Source: Desulfosporosinus lacus DSM 15449
GTDB lineage: Bacteria > Bacillota > Desulfitobacteriia > Desulfitobacteriales > Desulfitobacteriaceae
Assembly: GCF_900129935.1 (NCBI RefSeq)
Contig: NZ_FQXJ01000008.1
Coordinates: 1-64,000 of the forward strand
Direction of reading: 5' to 3'
Length of the DNA stretch: 64,000 bases
The translations under genes and the position numbers were made by a program. This document shows positions 26,511 to 36,680 of the stretch, one piece after another. Every line of letters starts with the position of its first letter. The stretch's first letter is position 1. Below the pieces are notes generated by a model. The model ran no database searches, had not been told where the DNA came from, and was given only the letters and a program-made list of their open reading frames with translations.

Positions 26511-28013
26511 ATGCAGTTAGCAATTAAGGCTTCAGGGGAAGGGGCCAAAGCCTTATCGTTTCTCCTGGCAAAGAACCCACAGAATTTATATGATAGGACT
26601 GAAAAAGGCTATCGTGTTCGTTTAACCTATACGGTTTTCGCGGCAACAGAAGTGGAAGTGGTCTTGTTTGTTACACCTGATCCGGTTGAACTGGTTAAAA
26701 ACAGTCCGGACGCTTTCAAGATCACGCAATATATAAACGACCGGGAATTTGTTGTGAGCAGTTTGTTTTGTTCGTATGTCCGTTCGGCTTTAGGGACAGC
26801 CCTTAATGGACGGACTTTAGAGGAATATCTCCCTTGGGTAAACCATCCTTTTAAACTTAATTTATGTTTTGGACCGCTTGCTTCAGATATGTCGGATTCC
26901 GTCGTAAGAAGGCTTTTCGAGCCGTTAGCTTACGATGTCAATATTGAATATGGACAAACGGGTTATCAATTTAAACTGAAAGATAAAAGTTCTGCGAGAT
27001 TTCTTAACCTTCAGGGTGAAGTCACTCTTCAAAATGCTTTAAAGCATTTGTATGTACTTATTCCGGCACTGGACAATTATAAGCATTATTTCATGGATGA
27101 ACGGGAAATAGAGAAACTTCAACGCTATGGAGAAGGGTGGTTGGCGGAACATCCGCTCAACGAAGTGATTATCAAGCGTTCGTTGAGGTTTAGAGAACTC
27201 ATTGATAAAGTGCCTCCTGAATTAAAGAGCAAAACTTCTGAGTATTTTAACTCAGACACTATATATGAAACCCTAGCACAGGGTTCCAATGAATCTGTAG
27301 AATCATTACAAGAACAAGAACAAGAACCACAGAGGGAAGAACAAAATCCGGAAATATCATGGAAACCAGAGGAGCCCCAAATAAATGATGCAAAACCTGT
27401 AGTAACTCTGAACGAACAGCGTTACCAAGCTATAGTAAAGATTATTGAAAGATTACCTTCGAAAGAGACAATCGTTGATTTCGGTGCGGGAGAAGGAAAA
27501 TTATCCGTGCGTTTGGGTAATATTCCGCAGGTTCAGGAAATTCTGGCAGTGGAGCCAACGGAAAAATTACTGCTCAGAGCCATTAAGCGTTTTGCTCAAG
27601 CAAGTCTCCAGGATGGTTATGTTTCTCCCATCCCGCTCTGGGGTTCCTTTTATTATTATGATGAGAGAATGCGGAATAAAGATGTCATGATTCTGGGGGA
27701 GGTAATCGAACATATAGACGAGTATCGGTTACCCAGGGTCATGGAAACGATTTTTGGAAGTTATCAGCCTAAGACTCTGATTATGACGACTCCTAATGTT
27801 GAATATAACCGAATTTACGAAATGCAAGAAGAGGTGCGCCATAAAGATCATCGATTTGAATGGACCCGGGCTGAATTTGCACAGTGGAGTAACAAGTGGG
27901 CAAGCCAATACTATTATATGGTTGACATTGATGGAATTGGGCTAGAAGTCGAGGGAGTGGGTCATCCAACTCAGATCGCTATTTTCACTAGACAGGTGGG
28001 GTTAGAAAAATGA
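26511..28013 (+). CDS. hen1: Bacterial Hen1 3'-terminal RNA ribose 2'-O-methyltransferase
   Basis: Methylates the 2'-OH at a broken RNA 3' end so that a repaired RNA resists re-cleavage. The N-terminal ~240 residues form the bacterial Hen1-specific domain needed to work with Pnkp. A charged Gln/Glu linker (~260-295) follows. The C-terminal methyltransferase has VDFGAGEGKLSVRLG (SAM site), EVIEHIDEYRL and later H residues (RHKDHRFEW) that fit the Mn-binding E-x-x-E-H...H set. 500 aa. It overlaps pnkp by 4 bp, the classic two-gene RNA repair operon. Confidence 0.95.
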   Translation: MQLAIKASGEGAKALSFLLAKNPQNLYDRTEKGYRVRLTYTVFAATEVEVVLFVTPDPVELVKNSPDAFKITQYINDREFVVSSLFCSYVRSALGTALNGRTLEEYLPWVNHPFKLNLCFGPLASDMSDSVVRRLFEPLAYDVNIEYGQTGYQFKLKDKSSARFLNLQGEVTLQNALKHLYVLIPALDNYKHYFMDEREIEKLQRYGEGWLAEHPLNEVIIKRSLRFRELIDKVPPELKSKTSEYFNSDTIYETLAQGSNESVESLQEQEQEPQREEQNPEISWKPEEPQINDAKPVVTLNEQRYQAIVKIIERLPSKETIVDFGAGEGKLSVRLGNIPQVQEILAVEPTEKLLLRAIKRFAQASLQDGYVSPIPLWGSFYYYDERMRNKDVMILGEVIEHIDEYRLPRVMETIFGSYQPKTLIMTTPNVEYNRIYEMQEEVRHKDHRFEWTRAEFAQWSNKWASQYYYMVDIDGIGLEVEGVGHPTQIAIFTRQVGLEK

Positions 28014-30616
28014 GTCAACAGATTGCACTTCCCCATGCAGGAATTGTCTTGCTGGTGGGACCGTCAAATAGCGGGAAAACAACATTGCTAAATCAACTCG
28101 TAGAACGAGAAGTATTATTGCGGTCGGAAATAGTGAGCTCGGATCAGTTCCGGGTTTTAGTTTCAGACACGGATTATATAGATTTAAAAAAACATTCTAA
28201 GGATGAACAGGAAGTACTTTATGCAAAGTATCAACAGATTTCTCAGAGTGCCTTTGAAGCAATGAGTGCGCTTATCAATACTCGCTGTGCCTTAGGTAAA
28301 CTAACAGTGGTTGATGCTACTCATCTCTGGCCTGAAGATCGAAAAAACTATATTATTTTAGCCTCTAAGAATCACGTATCGGCTATGGCTATTGTCTTAG
28401 ATTTACCGGAAAAGATACTCTTGGACCGGGATGATCAGCGAGAGCTCCCCAGAGGACGAAATCGGATTAAACAGCAGGTCCGGAATTTTAAAAATAACCT
28501 TCGTTCCTTAAAAACGGAGGGCTTCTCAACCGTAAATATTTTAAATGAGCGCCAACTTGAACAAAGTACTTTTATACGCCTCTCAAACCCTTTAGTAAAA
28601 GAGGCAGGAGCGGGTCTTGATTTTATTGGAGACATTCACGGTTGTTATGATGAGTTTTTGGAGTTGCTGGATAAGCTCGGCTATAACCAAAATGAAGAGG
28701 GTATGTATGTTCATCCCGAAGGTCGTAAACTTGTTTCTGTAGGAGATGTTTTAGGACGAGGACCGAAGAGTATTGATTGTATAAATTTTTTTCGGAATCA
28801 TGTGGAGCAGGATCTTGCTTACATGGTGGATAGCAATCATGGTTGGAAGATTGCACGTTGGCTTTCGGGTCGTAAGGTCGAACTGACTCATGGGGACGAA
28901 AAGGTCGCAGCGGAATTTGAACAGTATGAACATAATCAGGGAAAAGAGGCAACAGATCGTTTCAAAGAACAGGTCAAGAATTTCCTCCTCGCTGCCCCCT
29001 CCAATCTCGTGTTTAGCAAAAATGGAGTCGAGGGGATTGTAGCCACCCATGCTGGGATTAGGGATACATATATCGGAAAGCAATCAAATGCAATTAGTGA
29101 TTTTTGCCGCTATGGAGATACTGATGGGGTGCATGAGGATGGCAAGCCGATTCGTAAGGACTGGTTTGCTGAACATCAATCAGGAGAGATAATTATTTGG
29201 GGGCATGATCCAAACCCTCAACCGCTGGTTGTTAATAACACGATCAATATTGATCAAGGTGTCGTTTTTGGCGGCAGATTAACCGCCTATCGCTATCCGA
29301 AAAAGGCATTTGTGTGGGTAGATGCACACAAGGATTACGCAGAAGACCCGGAGAGTCTTTTGCAGAAATGGAAAAAAGAACGCTTTAGTCCTCCGAATAT
29401 CCAGAGTTTTCTCAGCGGATACTCCGTTAACACTGAGGACTATGGAGAAATAAGAATTAAGGAAGAATATGTTAAATCCTCGATTGAAGAAGTATCCCAC
29501 TATACAGTACCGATAGAAGAACTAGTCTATATTCCCCCGACCATGAGCCCGGCACCAGAACCTTCACCGCTTGAGGATTATCTGGAACATCCTAAAGAAG
29601 CTTTTGAGTATTACCGAAATCAAAATGTAACCAAAATGATCGTAGAGAAGAAGCATATGGGAAGTCGGGCAATCCTTCTCCTATTTAAGGATGAAGAATC
29701 TGCAGTGAATTATGTGGGAAGTCCTACTCTTGGAACCATCTATACAAGGACTGGCAGACCATTTTTTGATCAGGCTATGACCCGGATGATTGTGAGGCAA
29801 CTTAACGATGATTTAACAAGCGCTGAGTACTTTGCTAAGCATAAAACAGATTTTATTTTGCTCGATGCGGAAGTTTTGCCTTGGAATTTAAAGGCTAAAG
29901 AACTAATCAGTGCTCAGTACGCTCATGTATCTGAAGTTGCGTTAATGGATCGCAGAAAAATCTTGGAAAAACTGGAGCAAGCTCAAGAAAAAGGTTGGGA
30001 TGTAGGTTCGTGGATAGAAGAATTTAAGCTTAAATTGGGAAATGCTAAAGTTTTTAGAGAAGTGTTTCAAAAGTACTGTTGGGATACTCAGGGGATTGAA
30101 GGAATAAAAATTGCGCCGTTTCATATTCTCGCCCAAAGTGAACAAACGTTTTTTGACCAATCTCATATTTGGCATATGGAAGAGACCAGAGAACTCGCCA
30201 GGCTGTCTGATTTATTCATAGAAACGGAGTTTAAAGTTGTTACGGATGAGGCCTCTGAGCAAGAGGCTATTCGTTGGTGGCAGGAAATTACAGAAGATGG
30301 CCATGAAGGATTTGTGGTTAAGCCTGAGACTTATATTACTAGAAATAACAAAGGTCGAATAATTCAACCTGCCATTAAGGTCAGAGGGAGAAAATACCTC
30401 CATATTATTTATGGTATGGATTACTTGGAACCTGAGAATCTGACCCGTTTAAAAAACCGTAATGTTAGCCGCAAGCAACGCCATGCCTTAATGGAATTTG
30501 CCTTGGGAATTGAAGGGGTCAAGCGTTTTGTCAGAACAGAGTCGGCAGCCCGAATACATGAATGCGTTTTAGCAACATTAGCCTTAGAGGCTGAACCAGT
30601 GGACCCCAGGTTATAG
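28010..30616 (+). CDS. pnkp: Bacterial polynucleotide kinase-phosphatase-ligase Pnkp
   Basis: A three-domain RNA end-healing enzyme. Residues 1-180: 5'-OH kinase with P-loop GPSNSGKTT (17-25). Residues ~200-480: 2',3'-phosphatase of the calcineurin type, with FIGDIHGCYDE, SVGDVLGRGP, a SNHG (normally GNHE-like) motif, and IIWGHDPNP. Residues ~540-868: ligase-type adenylyltransferase with motif I EKKHMGSRA around K547/K548 and FVVKPE plus PAIKVRGRKYL. The ligase half needs Hen1 for sealing, and hen1 is directly upstream. 868 aa, full length. No ribotoxin gene is visible beside it. Confidence 0.96.
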   Translation: MSQQIALPHAGIVLLVGPSNSGKTTLLNQLVEREVLLRSEIVSSDQFRVLVSDTDYIDLKKHSKDEQEVLYAKYQQISQSAFEAMSALINTRCALGKLTVVDATHLWPEDRKNYIILASKNHVSAMAIVLDLPEKILLDRDDQRELPRGRNRIKQQVRNFKNNLRSLKTEGFSTVNILNERQLEQSTFIRLSNPLVKEAGAGLDFIGDIHGCYDEFLELLDKLGYNQNEEGMYVHPEGRKLVSVGDVLGRGPKSIDCINFFRNHVEQDLAYMVDSNHGWKIARWLSGRKVELTHGDEKVAAEFEQYEHNQGKEATDRFKEQVKNFLLAAPSNLVFSKNGVEGIVATHAGIRDTYIGKQSNAISDFCRYGDTDGVHEDGKPIRKDWFAEHQSGEIIIWGHDPNPQPLVVNNTINIDQGVVFGGRLTAYRYPKKAFVWVDAHKDYAEDPESLLQKWKKERFSPPNIQSFLSGYSVNTEDYGEIRIKEEYVKSSIEEVSHYTVPIEELVYIPPTMSPAPEPSPLEDYLEHPKEAFEYYRNQNVTKMIVEKKHMGSRAILLLFKDEESAVNYVGSPTLGTIYTRTGRPFFDQAMTRMIVRQLNDDLTSAEYFAKHKTDFILLDAEVLPWNLKAKELISAQYAHVSEVALMDRRKILEKLEQAQEKGWDVGSWIEEFKLKLGNAKVFREVFQKYCWDTQGIEGIKIAPFHILAQSEQTFFDQSHIWHMEETRELARLSDLFIETEFKVVTDEASEQEAIRWWQEITEDGHEGFVVKPETYITRNNKGRIIQPAIKVRGRKYLHIIYGMDYLEPENLTRLKNRNVSRKQRHALMEFALGIEGVKRFVRTESAARIHECVLATLALEAEPVDPRL

Positions 30617-30670
30617 ATGCCTGCGATTTTTGGGATATAAAAAAGTTACAACTCATTTTGTTGGTTTTAA

Positions 30671-30699
30671 TTGATTATTTAGAGAGGTTTATGTATAAT
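30671..30699 (+). promoter_or_regulatory. Promoter of the carboxynorspermidine operon
   Basis: TTGATT (30671-30676), 17 bp, TATAAT (30694-30699). The expected leader to the ATG is about 31 nt. Confidence 0.7.
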
Positions 30700-30736
30700 T
30701 TGCATTGTTGTAAAAGTGATTGGAGGGTGCTGAAAA

Positions 30737-31936
30737 ATGGGAAAAGCTTTAATTATCGGTGCTGGAGGAGTTGCCAGTGTTGCTATTCATAAATGTTGCC
30801 AGAATCCGGATGTTTTTGAAGAGATTTGCATCGCCAGCAGAACTGTCGAAAAATGTGAAGCGATCAAAAACAAATTGGCAGGAAGCCGCACAATAATACA
30901 TACAGCTCAGCTCGATGCGGATAGTACGGATATGGTCATAGATTTGATTAAGAGTTTTAAACCTGATATTGTCATGAACCTTGCGCTCCCCTATCAGGAT
31001 TTGACAATTATGGATGCTTGCTTGGCTACAGGTGTGGATTATCTAGATACGGCGAATTATGAGCCGCCTGATATCGCTAAGTTTGAATACAAATGGCAGT
31101 GGGCTTATCGTGAAAAATTTGCTCAAGCAGGGGTAACTGCTTTGCTGGGAAGCGGATTTGACCCTGGGGTTACCGGCATCTTCTGCGCCTATGCCCAAAA
31201 GCATTATTTTGATGAAATCCATTCCATTGATATTGTTGATGCCAACGCAGGGGATCATGGATATCCCTTCGCTACAAATTTTAACCCTGAAATTAATATT
31301 CGAGAAATAACTGCCAACGGAAGGTACTATGAAAATGGTTCATGGGTTGAAACTGACCCTCTTTCTATGAAGAAGGTTTATGATCTCCCAGAGATTGGGC
31401 CAAAGAGCATTTATCTAATGTATCATGAAGAATTAGAGTCCTTAGCTCTTAATATAAAGGGAATTAAGCGGATAAGATTTTGGATGACTTTTTCGGACAA
31501 TTATCTCAACCATTTACGTGTCCTAGAAAATGTTGGAATGACCTCAATTGAGCCCATCGATTTTGAGGGGCAACAGATTATTCCTTTACAGTTTTTAAAG
31601 GCTGTTCTTCCAGATCCAGCATCCCTCGGTCCTAGAACTAAGGGGAAAACTAATATCGGTTGCATTATACAAGGGATTAAAGATGGCAAACCTAGAACTT
31701 ATTACGTTTATAATGTTTGTGATCATCAAGAGTGTTATGCTGAGGTTGGATCCCAGGCCATTTCGTATACAACAGGGGTTCCGGCCATGATTGGAGCAAT
31801 GTTAATGCTCAAAGGCATATGGAAGAAACCTGGTGTATTCAATGTCGAAGAATTTGATCCCGATCCATTTATGGAAGCGTTAAATAAGTGCGGTCTGCCG
31901 TGGCAGGAAAATTTCTCGCCAACTCTGCTAGATTGA
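30737..31936 (+). CDS. Carboxynorspermidine/carboxyspermidine dehydrogenase
   Basis: A saccharopine-dehydrogenase-family enzyme. With decarboxylase NspC it makes norspermidine or spermidine by the aspartate-semialdehyde route. The Rossmann start is MGKALIIGAGGVASVAIHKC; DYLDTANYEPPD and GSGFDPGVTGIFCAY are characteristic of this subfamily, distinguishing it from lysine-pathway saccharopine dehydrogenases. 399 aa. GGAGGGTG precedes ATG. The stop is 10 bp from nspC. Confidence 0.92.
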   Translation: MGKALIIGAGGVASVAIHKCCQNPDVFEEICIASRTVEKCEAIKNKLAGSRTIIHTAQLDADSTDMVIDLIKSFKPDIVMNLALPYQDLTIMDACLATGVDYLDTANYEPPDIAKFEYKWQWAYREKFAQAGVTALLGSGFDPGVTGIFCAYAQKHYFDEIHSIDIVDANAGDHGYPFATNFNPEINIREITANGRYYENGSWVETDPLSMKKVYDLPEIGPKSIYLMYHEELESLALNIKGIKRIRFWMTFSDNYLNHLRVLENVGMTSIEPIDFEGQQIIPLQFLKAVLPDPASLGPRTKGKTNIGCIIQGIKDGKPRTYYVYNVCDHQECYAEVGSQAISYTTGVPAMIGAMLMLKGIWKKPGVFNVEEFDPDPFMEALNKCGLPWQENFSPTLLD

Positions 31937-31946
31937 GGTGGATTAA

Positions 31947-33086
31947 TTGGACATTGACATCACTGAGTTACCGACACCGTGTTATCTTGTGGATGAGAGA
32001 CTTTTTTTAAAGAATCTAGAAATACTGAATTCTATCCAACAACGTACGGGATGCAAGGTTCTTCTTGCCTTAAAAGGATTTTCGATGTATTCGATATTTC
32101 CTCTTGTAAGCAAATATCTTAAAGGTGTAACCGCTAGCTCCTTATTTGAGGCTAGACTGGGTTATGAAGAGATGGGGAAAGAAGTTCATATTTATGCGCC
32201 AGCCTATATTGAAGAAGAATTCGATAAAATTCTCAACTATTGTGATCATATTACCTTTAATTCTTTTGATCAATGGAATAGATTTAAAGAGAAGGTTAAA
32301 AGTATTAAATCTAAGACAATTAGCTGTGGGATTCGCATCAACCCAGAATATTCAGAGATAGCTACCCCTATTTATGACCCTTGCTATCAGTATTCAAGGC
32401 TTGGTGTGACTTTAGCAAATTTCCGACCCGAAGAATTGGAAGGGGTCGAAGGACTTCATTTCCATACAATGTGTGAGCAGAACTCAGATACCCTTGAACG
32501 CACAATTCGTGTGGTCGATGAAAAGTTCGGAGAATATATTAAAAAAATGAAATGGCTTAATTTTGGTGGAGGGCATCATATCACCAGACCCGATTACGAT
32601 ATTGAAACCTTAGTGCGTTCAATAAAGTATTTTCAGGACAAATATGGGGTGGATATCTACTTGGAACCAGGTGAAGCTGTTGCTTTAAATACCGGATATT
32701 TAGTGGCTAAAGTCCTAGATATAGTGGATAATGCTATGAAAATTGCCATTTTGGATACTTCCGCAGCTTGTCATATGCCCGATGTACTTGAAATGCCTTA
32801 CAGGCCTAATATCATCGAGAGCGGCAAGGCAGGTGAGTATGCTCACACCTATAGGCTTGGGGGGCTTACTTGTCTTGCTGGAGATATTATTGGTGATTAT
32901 TCCTTCAGAGAGCCTTTAAAACCAGGTGACAGGCTTGTATTTTGTGACATGGCCCACTATACTATGGTGAAGAATAATATGTTCAATGGAGTGAATCTCC
33001 CGTCTATTGCACTTTTTAACAAAGAAGAAGGCATTAAAGTCATTAGACAATTTGGCTATGAAGATTTTAAAACCCGTCTTTCCTAA
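31947..33086 (+). CDS. nspC: Carboxynorspermidine decarboxylase NspC
   Basis: A PLP enzyme of the alanine-racemase-fold decarboxylases. It begins ITELPTPCYLVDERLF; the PLP lysine is in LLALKGFSMYSIF (about residue 43). Later motifs are EGLHFHTMCEQN, LNFGGGHHIT, YLEPGEAVAL and GGLTCLAGDIIGDYSF with the catalytic Cys. TTG start after GAGGTGGATTAA. 379 aa, family length. It pairs with the dehydrogenase upstream. Confidence 0.94.
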   Translation: MDIDITELPTPCYLVDERLFLKNLEILNSIQQRTGCKVLLALKGFSMYSIFPLVSKYLKGVTASSLFEARLGYEEMGKEVHIYAPAYIEEEFDKILNYCDHITFNSFDQWNRFKEKVKSIKSKTISCGIRINPEYSEIATPIYDPCYQYSRLGVTLANFRPEELEGVEGLHFHTMCEQNSDTLERTIRVVDEKFGEYIKKMKWLNFGGGHHITRPDYDIETLVRSIKYFQDKYGVDIYLEPGEAVALNTGYLVAKVLDIVDNAMKIAILDTSAACHMPDVLEMPYRPNIIESGKAGEYAHTYRLGGLTCLAGDIIGDYSFREPLKPGDRLVFCDMAHYTMVKNNMFNGVNLPSIALFNKEEGIKVIRQFGYEDFKTRLS

Positions 33087-33129
33087 GGAATAGGTTGCTA
33101 TAATATTCAACCTGCTGGTGAGGTATTGT

Positions 33130-33372
33130 ATGAATGAATTAGCTGATTATAAAAGGACAAGTATTAAAAAGAAATATGGGCAGGATTTTCCAGAAGGGAT
33201 TTTAGATGTAATTGAGACGGATTATCCAGAAAGATATTCTTTAATGTTAGAAGGCCGAACCAGTATAACAACTTTATTTTCCTCGGAAGAATGGATAAAT
33301 ATATTCGCAAAGTCGAGAAATTCTTTCAGAAGTCATATCCAACGAATTAATTTAACTAGAAAATATTCGTGA
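33130..33372 (+). CDS. 80-aa hypothetical protein downstream of nspC
   Basis: Begins MNELADYKRTSIKKKYGQDF and ends SHIQRINLTRKYS. It is basic and probably helical. GGTGAGG six bases before ATG 33130 supports this start over the GTG four codons upstream. It lies 43 bp after nspC and could be co-transcribed. No family recognised. Confidence 0.5.
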   Translation: MNELADYKRTSIKKKYGQDFPEGILDVIETDYPERYSLMLEGRTSITTLFSSEEWINIFAKSRNSFRSHIQRINLTRKYS

Positions 33373-33480
33373 CAAGGAAATCAAGTTGAAATCGGTTAAT
33401 CAGATTCTTCATTCATAGTTTAATGCCATCATAGTTTCATCAGCAATTATTAGCTTTAGTTGACTGCGTTCTTTTCTAGG

Positions 33481-33513
33481 TTCAGGCTGTGTTCAGGCAC
33501 AGTCTGAATTTTT
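33481..33513 (+). terminator. Terminator after the nspC operon
   Basis: TTCAGGCTGTG and CACAGTCTGAA pair (one mismatch) around 6 nt, then TTTTTG. The remaining bases to gap hold two more hairpins: GGACCA/TGGTCC at 33612-33631 and AATTCC/GGAATT near 33645-33668, then TATAAT at 33689-33694. No ORF is present. Confidence 0.8.
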
Positions 33514-33727
33514 GTCTAATAGGTTCCGTGGAATCTGCTTATAAAGGAAAATTGCCGGGGCCAAGGCTTTAAAAGTATTGCGAGAAGAGACAAAGAGATT
33601 AAGCATACTTCGGACCAGTAAAAAATGGTCCTTTAAAAAGCAAAAATTCCGTTTTTAAAGCAGGAATTTGTCTGTCTGTACAGAATTATATAATGTTGTA
33701 TACTTGCATATTTAGAGGAGGTTAACC

Positions 33728-34738
33728 ATGAGTTTCCGCGTAGCAATTACAGGTTTTGGTCGAATTGGTCGACTTACACTTCGTGCCGCCCTAAACCAGT
33801 CTCTGCCCTTCGAAGTGGTGGCAATTAATGATATGGGAAGTCCCGATATGTTAGCCCATTTGCTCAAGTATGATTCAGTTCACGGAACTCTTCCGAATAA
33901 AGTGGAAGTTGATGGAAGTGCACTGGTTATTGATGGAAAGCGAATTGAGATTGTTGCTGACAGAAATCCTCTGAATTTACCTTGGAGTAAACTCGGAGTA
34001 GACATCGTGATTGAGTGTACCGGTAAATTCAAGAAACGTGATGACGCAGCCCAACATATTACCGCTGGAGCTAAAAAGGTTCTTATCTCCTCTCCGGCCA
34101 AAGACGAAGATATTACGATTGTCATGGGGGTTAATGATAATAAATATGATCCCTTAAAGCACCATGTAATTTCAAATGGGTCCTGTACAACCAACTGTCT
34201 GGCACCTGTTGCTAAAGTCCTAGTTGATTCGTTTGGGATTGAACTAGGAATGATGACTACAATCCATTCAGTTACCAATGATCAACGGACTGTGGACGTA
34301 AAGCATAAAGATTGGCGCCGGTCCAGGGCCGCTTATCAATCTATGATTCCGACAACCACGGGAGCTGCCAAAGCAGTTACTCTTGTTATACCGGAATTAA
34401 CAGGGAAAATGAATGGACTTTCGGTTCGAGTTCCTACTCCGAATGTGTCCTTAGTCGATTTCGTGGCCACTTTAACAAACCCTGCCACCAAAGAAGAAGT
34501 CAATAATGCTTTGCGCGATGCGGCAAACGGTTCGATGAATGGATATCTCGAATACACAGAATTACCCCTTGTTTCACATGACTTTAACGGTAATCAGGCC
34601 AGCTCAATCGTAGATGGTTTATCAACTATGATGCTGGGAGATCGCATGGTTAAAGTGTTGGCTTGGTACGACAATGAATGGGGCTACTCCTGTCGTATTG
34701 TCGATTTAGTGAAGCTTATTGCTACAGCAGGGGTGTAA
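33728..34738 (+). CDS. gap: Glyceraldehyde-3-phosphate dehydrogenase, type I
   Basis: Glycolytic and gluconeogenic NAD(P)-dependent enzyme. It starts MSFRVAITGFGRIGRLTLRAAL; the active site SCTTNCLAP places the catalytic Cys at residue 153. Later WYDNEWGYSCR is the standard C-terminal motif. 336 aa. AGAGGAGG precedes ATG. pyk follows after 18 bp, so the two glycolytic genes are probably one transcript. A TATAAT at 33689-33694 is the likely -10; the AATTCC/GGAATT hairpin just upstream could be an operator. Confidence 0.97.
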   Translation: MSFRVAITGFGRIGRLTLRAALNQSLPFEVVAINDMGSPDMLAHLLKYDSVHGTLPNKVEVDGSALVIDGKRIEIVADRNPLNLPWSKLGVDIVIECTGKFKKRDDAAQHITAGAKKVLISSPAKDEDITIVMGVNDNKYDPLKHHVISNGSCTTNCLAPVAKVLVDSFGIELGMMTTIHSVTNDQRTVDVKHKDWRRSRAAYQSMIPTTTGAAKAVTLVIPELTGKMNGLSVRVPTPNVSLVDFVATLTNPATKEEVNNALRDAANGSMNGYLEYTELPLVSHDFNGNQASSIVDGLSTMMLGDRMVKVLAWYDNEWGYSCRIVDLVKLIATAGV

Positions 34739-34756
34739 GTTAGGAGGAAACGTACC

Positions 34757-36493
34757 ATGAGAAGGACAAAAATTGTCTGTACTATCGGTCCGGCAAGTGA
34801 GTCCAGGGAAAAGGTTCAAGCTCTTCTAGCTGCAGGCATGGACGTTGCGCGTCTCAATTTTTCACACGGAACCCACGAAGAACATGGCCACAGAATAGCA
34901 ATTCTTAAAGAGGAAGCTGTAAAAGCAGGAAAACATTTGGGTATTCTGCTTGATACCAAAGGACCAGAAATACGTACGGGAAAGGTTCCTGAGGACGGTG
35001 TAATTCTTGAGAATGGGTCAGAGTTTATTCTGGATACAGATCTAGGCAGACTTGGTAATCAGCAACGAGTTGGAATAACTTATCTTGACTTGTGGCGTAA
35101 AGTTAACCCAGGCAGTCGTATTCTCATTGATGATGGTCAAATTGAGTTAGAAGTTACTGCTGTGAATAAGGAAATTATTAATACTATTATTCTCAATGGT
35201 GGAATTCTAAAGTCTCAAAAAGGGGTAAATATTCCAAGCGCGCTAATTGATTTACCAGCTGTCACAGAAAGAGATATAGAAGATATTCGCTTTGGTATCT
35301 CCCAAGGAATTGATTTTATTGCCGCATCGTTTACACGTAAGGCCTTGAATGTTTTAGATGTGCGCAGAGTTGTGGAAGAAATGGGTGCGGATGTACATAT
35401 TATAGCCAAGATTGAAAGCCGAGAAGGGCTGGATAACTTGGACTCAATTCTTGAAGTTGCTGATGGTCTCATGGTAGCACGCGGCGACCTTGGGGTGGAA
35501 ATCCCTGTAGAGGAAGTCCCTATTAGGCAAAAGGAAATGATTCTTAAGTGCAATCTATTGGGGAAGCCTGTCATTGTGGCAACTCAGATGTTAGATTCAA
35601 TGATACGCCAGCCAAGACCCACACGAGCAGAGGCCAGTGATGTTGCCAATGCCATCCTGGATGGTACGGATGCCATTATGTTATCTGGCGAAACAGCAGC
35701 GGGTCTATATCCCATAGAATCAGTTCAAATGATGGACAGAATATCTAAGCGCACTGAACTGACTTGTTTGGACAATCAAGCCTCTCGCCATCCCCAAGTC
35801 AACGTAGCTGAGGCTATTAGTTTTGCAAGTTTTACCATAGCAAAAGACTTACAAGCTACTGCCATTCTTACACCGACCCATTCAGGATTAACAGCACGCA
35901 TGATTTCGAAGTATCGCCCCATTTCCTTGATTGTGGCAGCTACTCCATTTCCTGCAACCGCAAGAAAATTAGCTTTGCAATGGGGTGTCCTGCCTATCGT
36001 TGTCCCTCAGAGTTCAGGGACGGATGAGATGGTTTCAGTGGCCGTGAATACATCTTTAAATAAAAGCTACATTAAGTCTGGTGATGTAGTGGTCATTACA
36101 GCAGGTGTTCCAATTGGTAAGGTTGGCTCCACGAATATGATCAAAGTTCAAATTATGGGAAATATTTTATCTAAGGGTATCGGAATTGGGCGCAAGTCCT
36201 ATTCAGGCTTCGCGCGAAGAGTCCAAATGCCGGGCAAGGATTCTTTTAACGATGGTGATATTCTTATCGCAGAGTCAACCGATGCTAGTTTTGTACCCTT
36301 AATTGCTCGCGCTGGAGCATTAGTCGTAGAAGAAGGCGGTTTGACATCACATGCAGCGATAGTAGCAGTACAGTTCGGTATTCCAACGATTGTTGGTGCG
36401 GTAGATGCTTTCTCCAAGGTATTTGATGGCCAGTCTTTAACGGTTGATGCCCTGACAGGCTTAATGTATGAGGGTTCCGTGAGTATATTATAG
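34757..36493 (+). CDS. pyk: Pyruvate kinase with C-terminal PEP-utiliser domain
   Basis: Converts PEP and ADP to pyruvate and ATP. MRRTKIVCTIGPASES, ARLNFSHGTHEEH and IAKIESREGLDNLD followed by MVARGDLGVEIP are the catalytic barrel motifs. Residues ~475-578 form an extra phosphohistidine-type domain (GGLTSHAAIVAVQFGIPTIVGA), as in Bacillus and many clostridial pyruvate kinases. 578 aa. AGGAGG sets ATG. A terminator follows. Confidence 0.97.
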   Translation: MRRTKIVCTIGPASESREKVQALLAAGMDVARLNFSHGTHEEHGHRIAILKEEAVKAGKHLGILLDTKGPEIRTGKVPEDGVILENGSEFILDTDLGRLGNQQRVGITYLDLWRKVNPGSRILIDDGQIELEVTAVNKEIINTIILNGGILKSQKGVNIPSALIDLPAVTERDIEDIRFGISQGIDFIAASFTRKALNVLDVRRVVEEMGADVHIIAKIESREGLDNLDSILEVADGLMVARGDLGVEIPVEEVPIRQKEMILKCNLLGKPVIVATQMLDSMIRQPRPTRAEASDVANAILDGTDAIMLSGETAAGLYPIESVQMMDRISKRTELTCLDNQASRHPQVNVAEAISFASFTIAKDLQATAILTPTHSGLTARMISKYRPISLIVAATPFPATARKLALQWGVLPIVVPQSSGTDEMVSVAVNTSLNKSYIKSGDVVVITAGVPIGKVGSTNMIKVQIMGNILSKGIGIGRKSYSGFARRVQMPGKDSFNDGDILIAESTDASFVPLIARAGALVVEEGGLTSHAAIVAVQFGIPTIVGAVDAFSKVFDGQSLTVDALTGLMYEGSVSIL

Positions 36494-36516
36494 AGACATA
36501 GAGACATGGGATTGTG

Positions 36517-36555
36517 AAAATAGAAGGGTAGCAGAGCTATCCTTCTATTTTGTTA
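36517..36555 (+). terminator. Terminator after pyk
   Basis: AAATAGAAGG and CCTTCTATTT with an inner TAG/CTA, then TTGTT. The weak T-run lowers certainty. An extended -10 (TGATATAAT, 36630-36638) for the next gene follows. Confidence 0.75.
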
Positions 36556-36680
36556 ATGGGTTATCGTATCAGACATTGAATCAAAACCGATCCTAAATTC
36601 TTACAATTGTAGCTGTGATTTAGTAGATATGATATAATTTACGATATGATACGCTCGTAGACAAATTCCAAAAAATTAAA

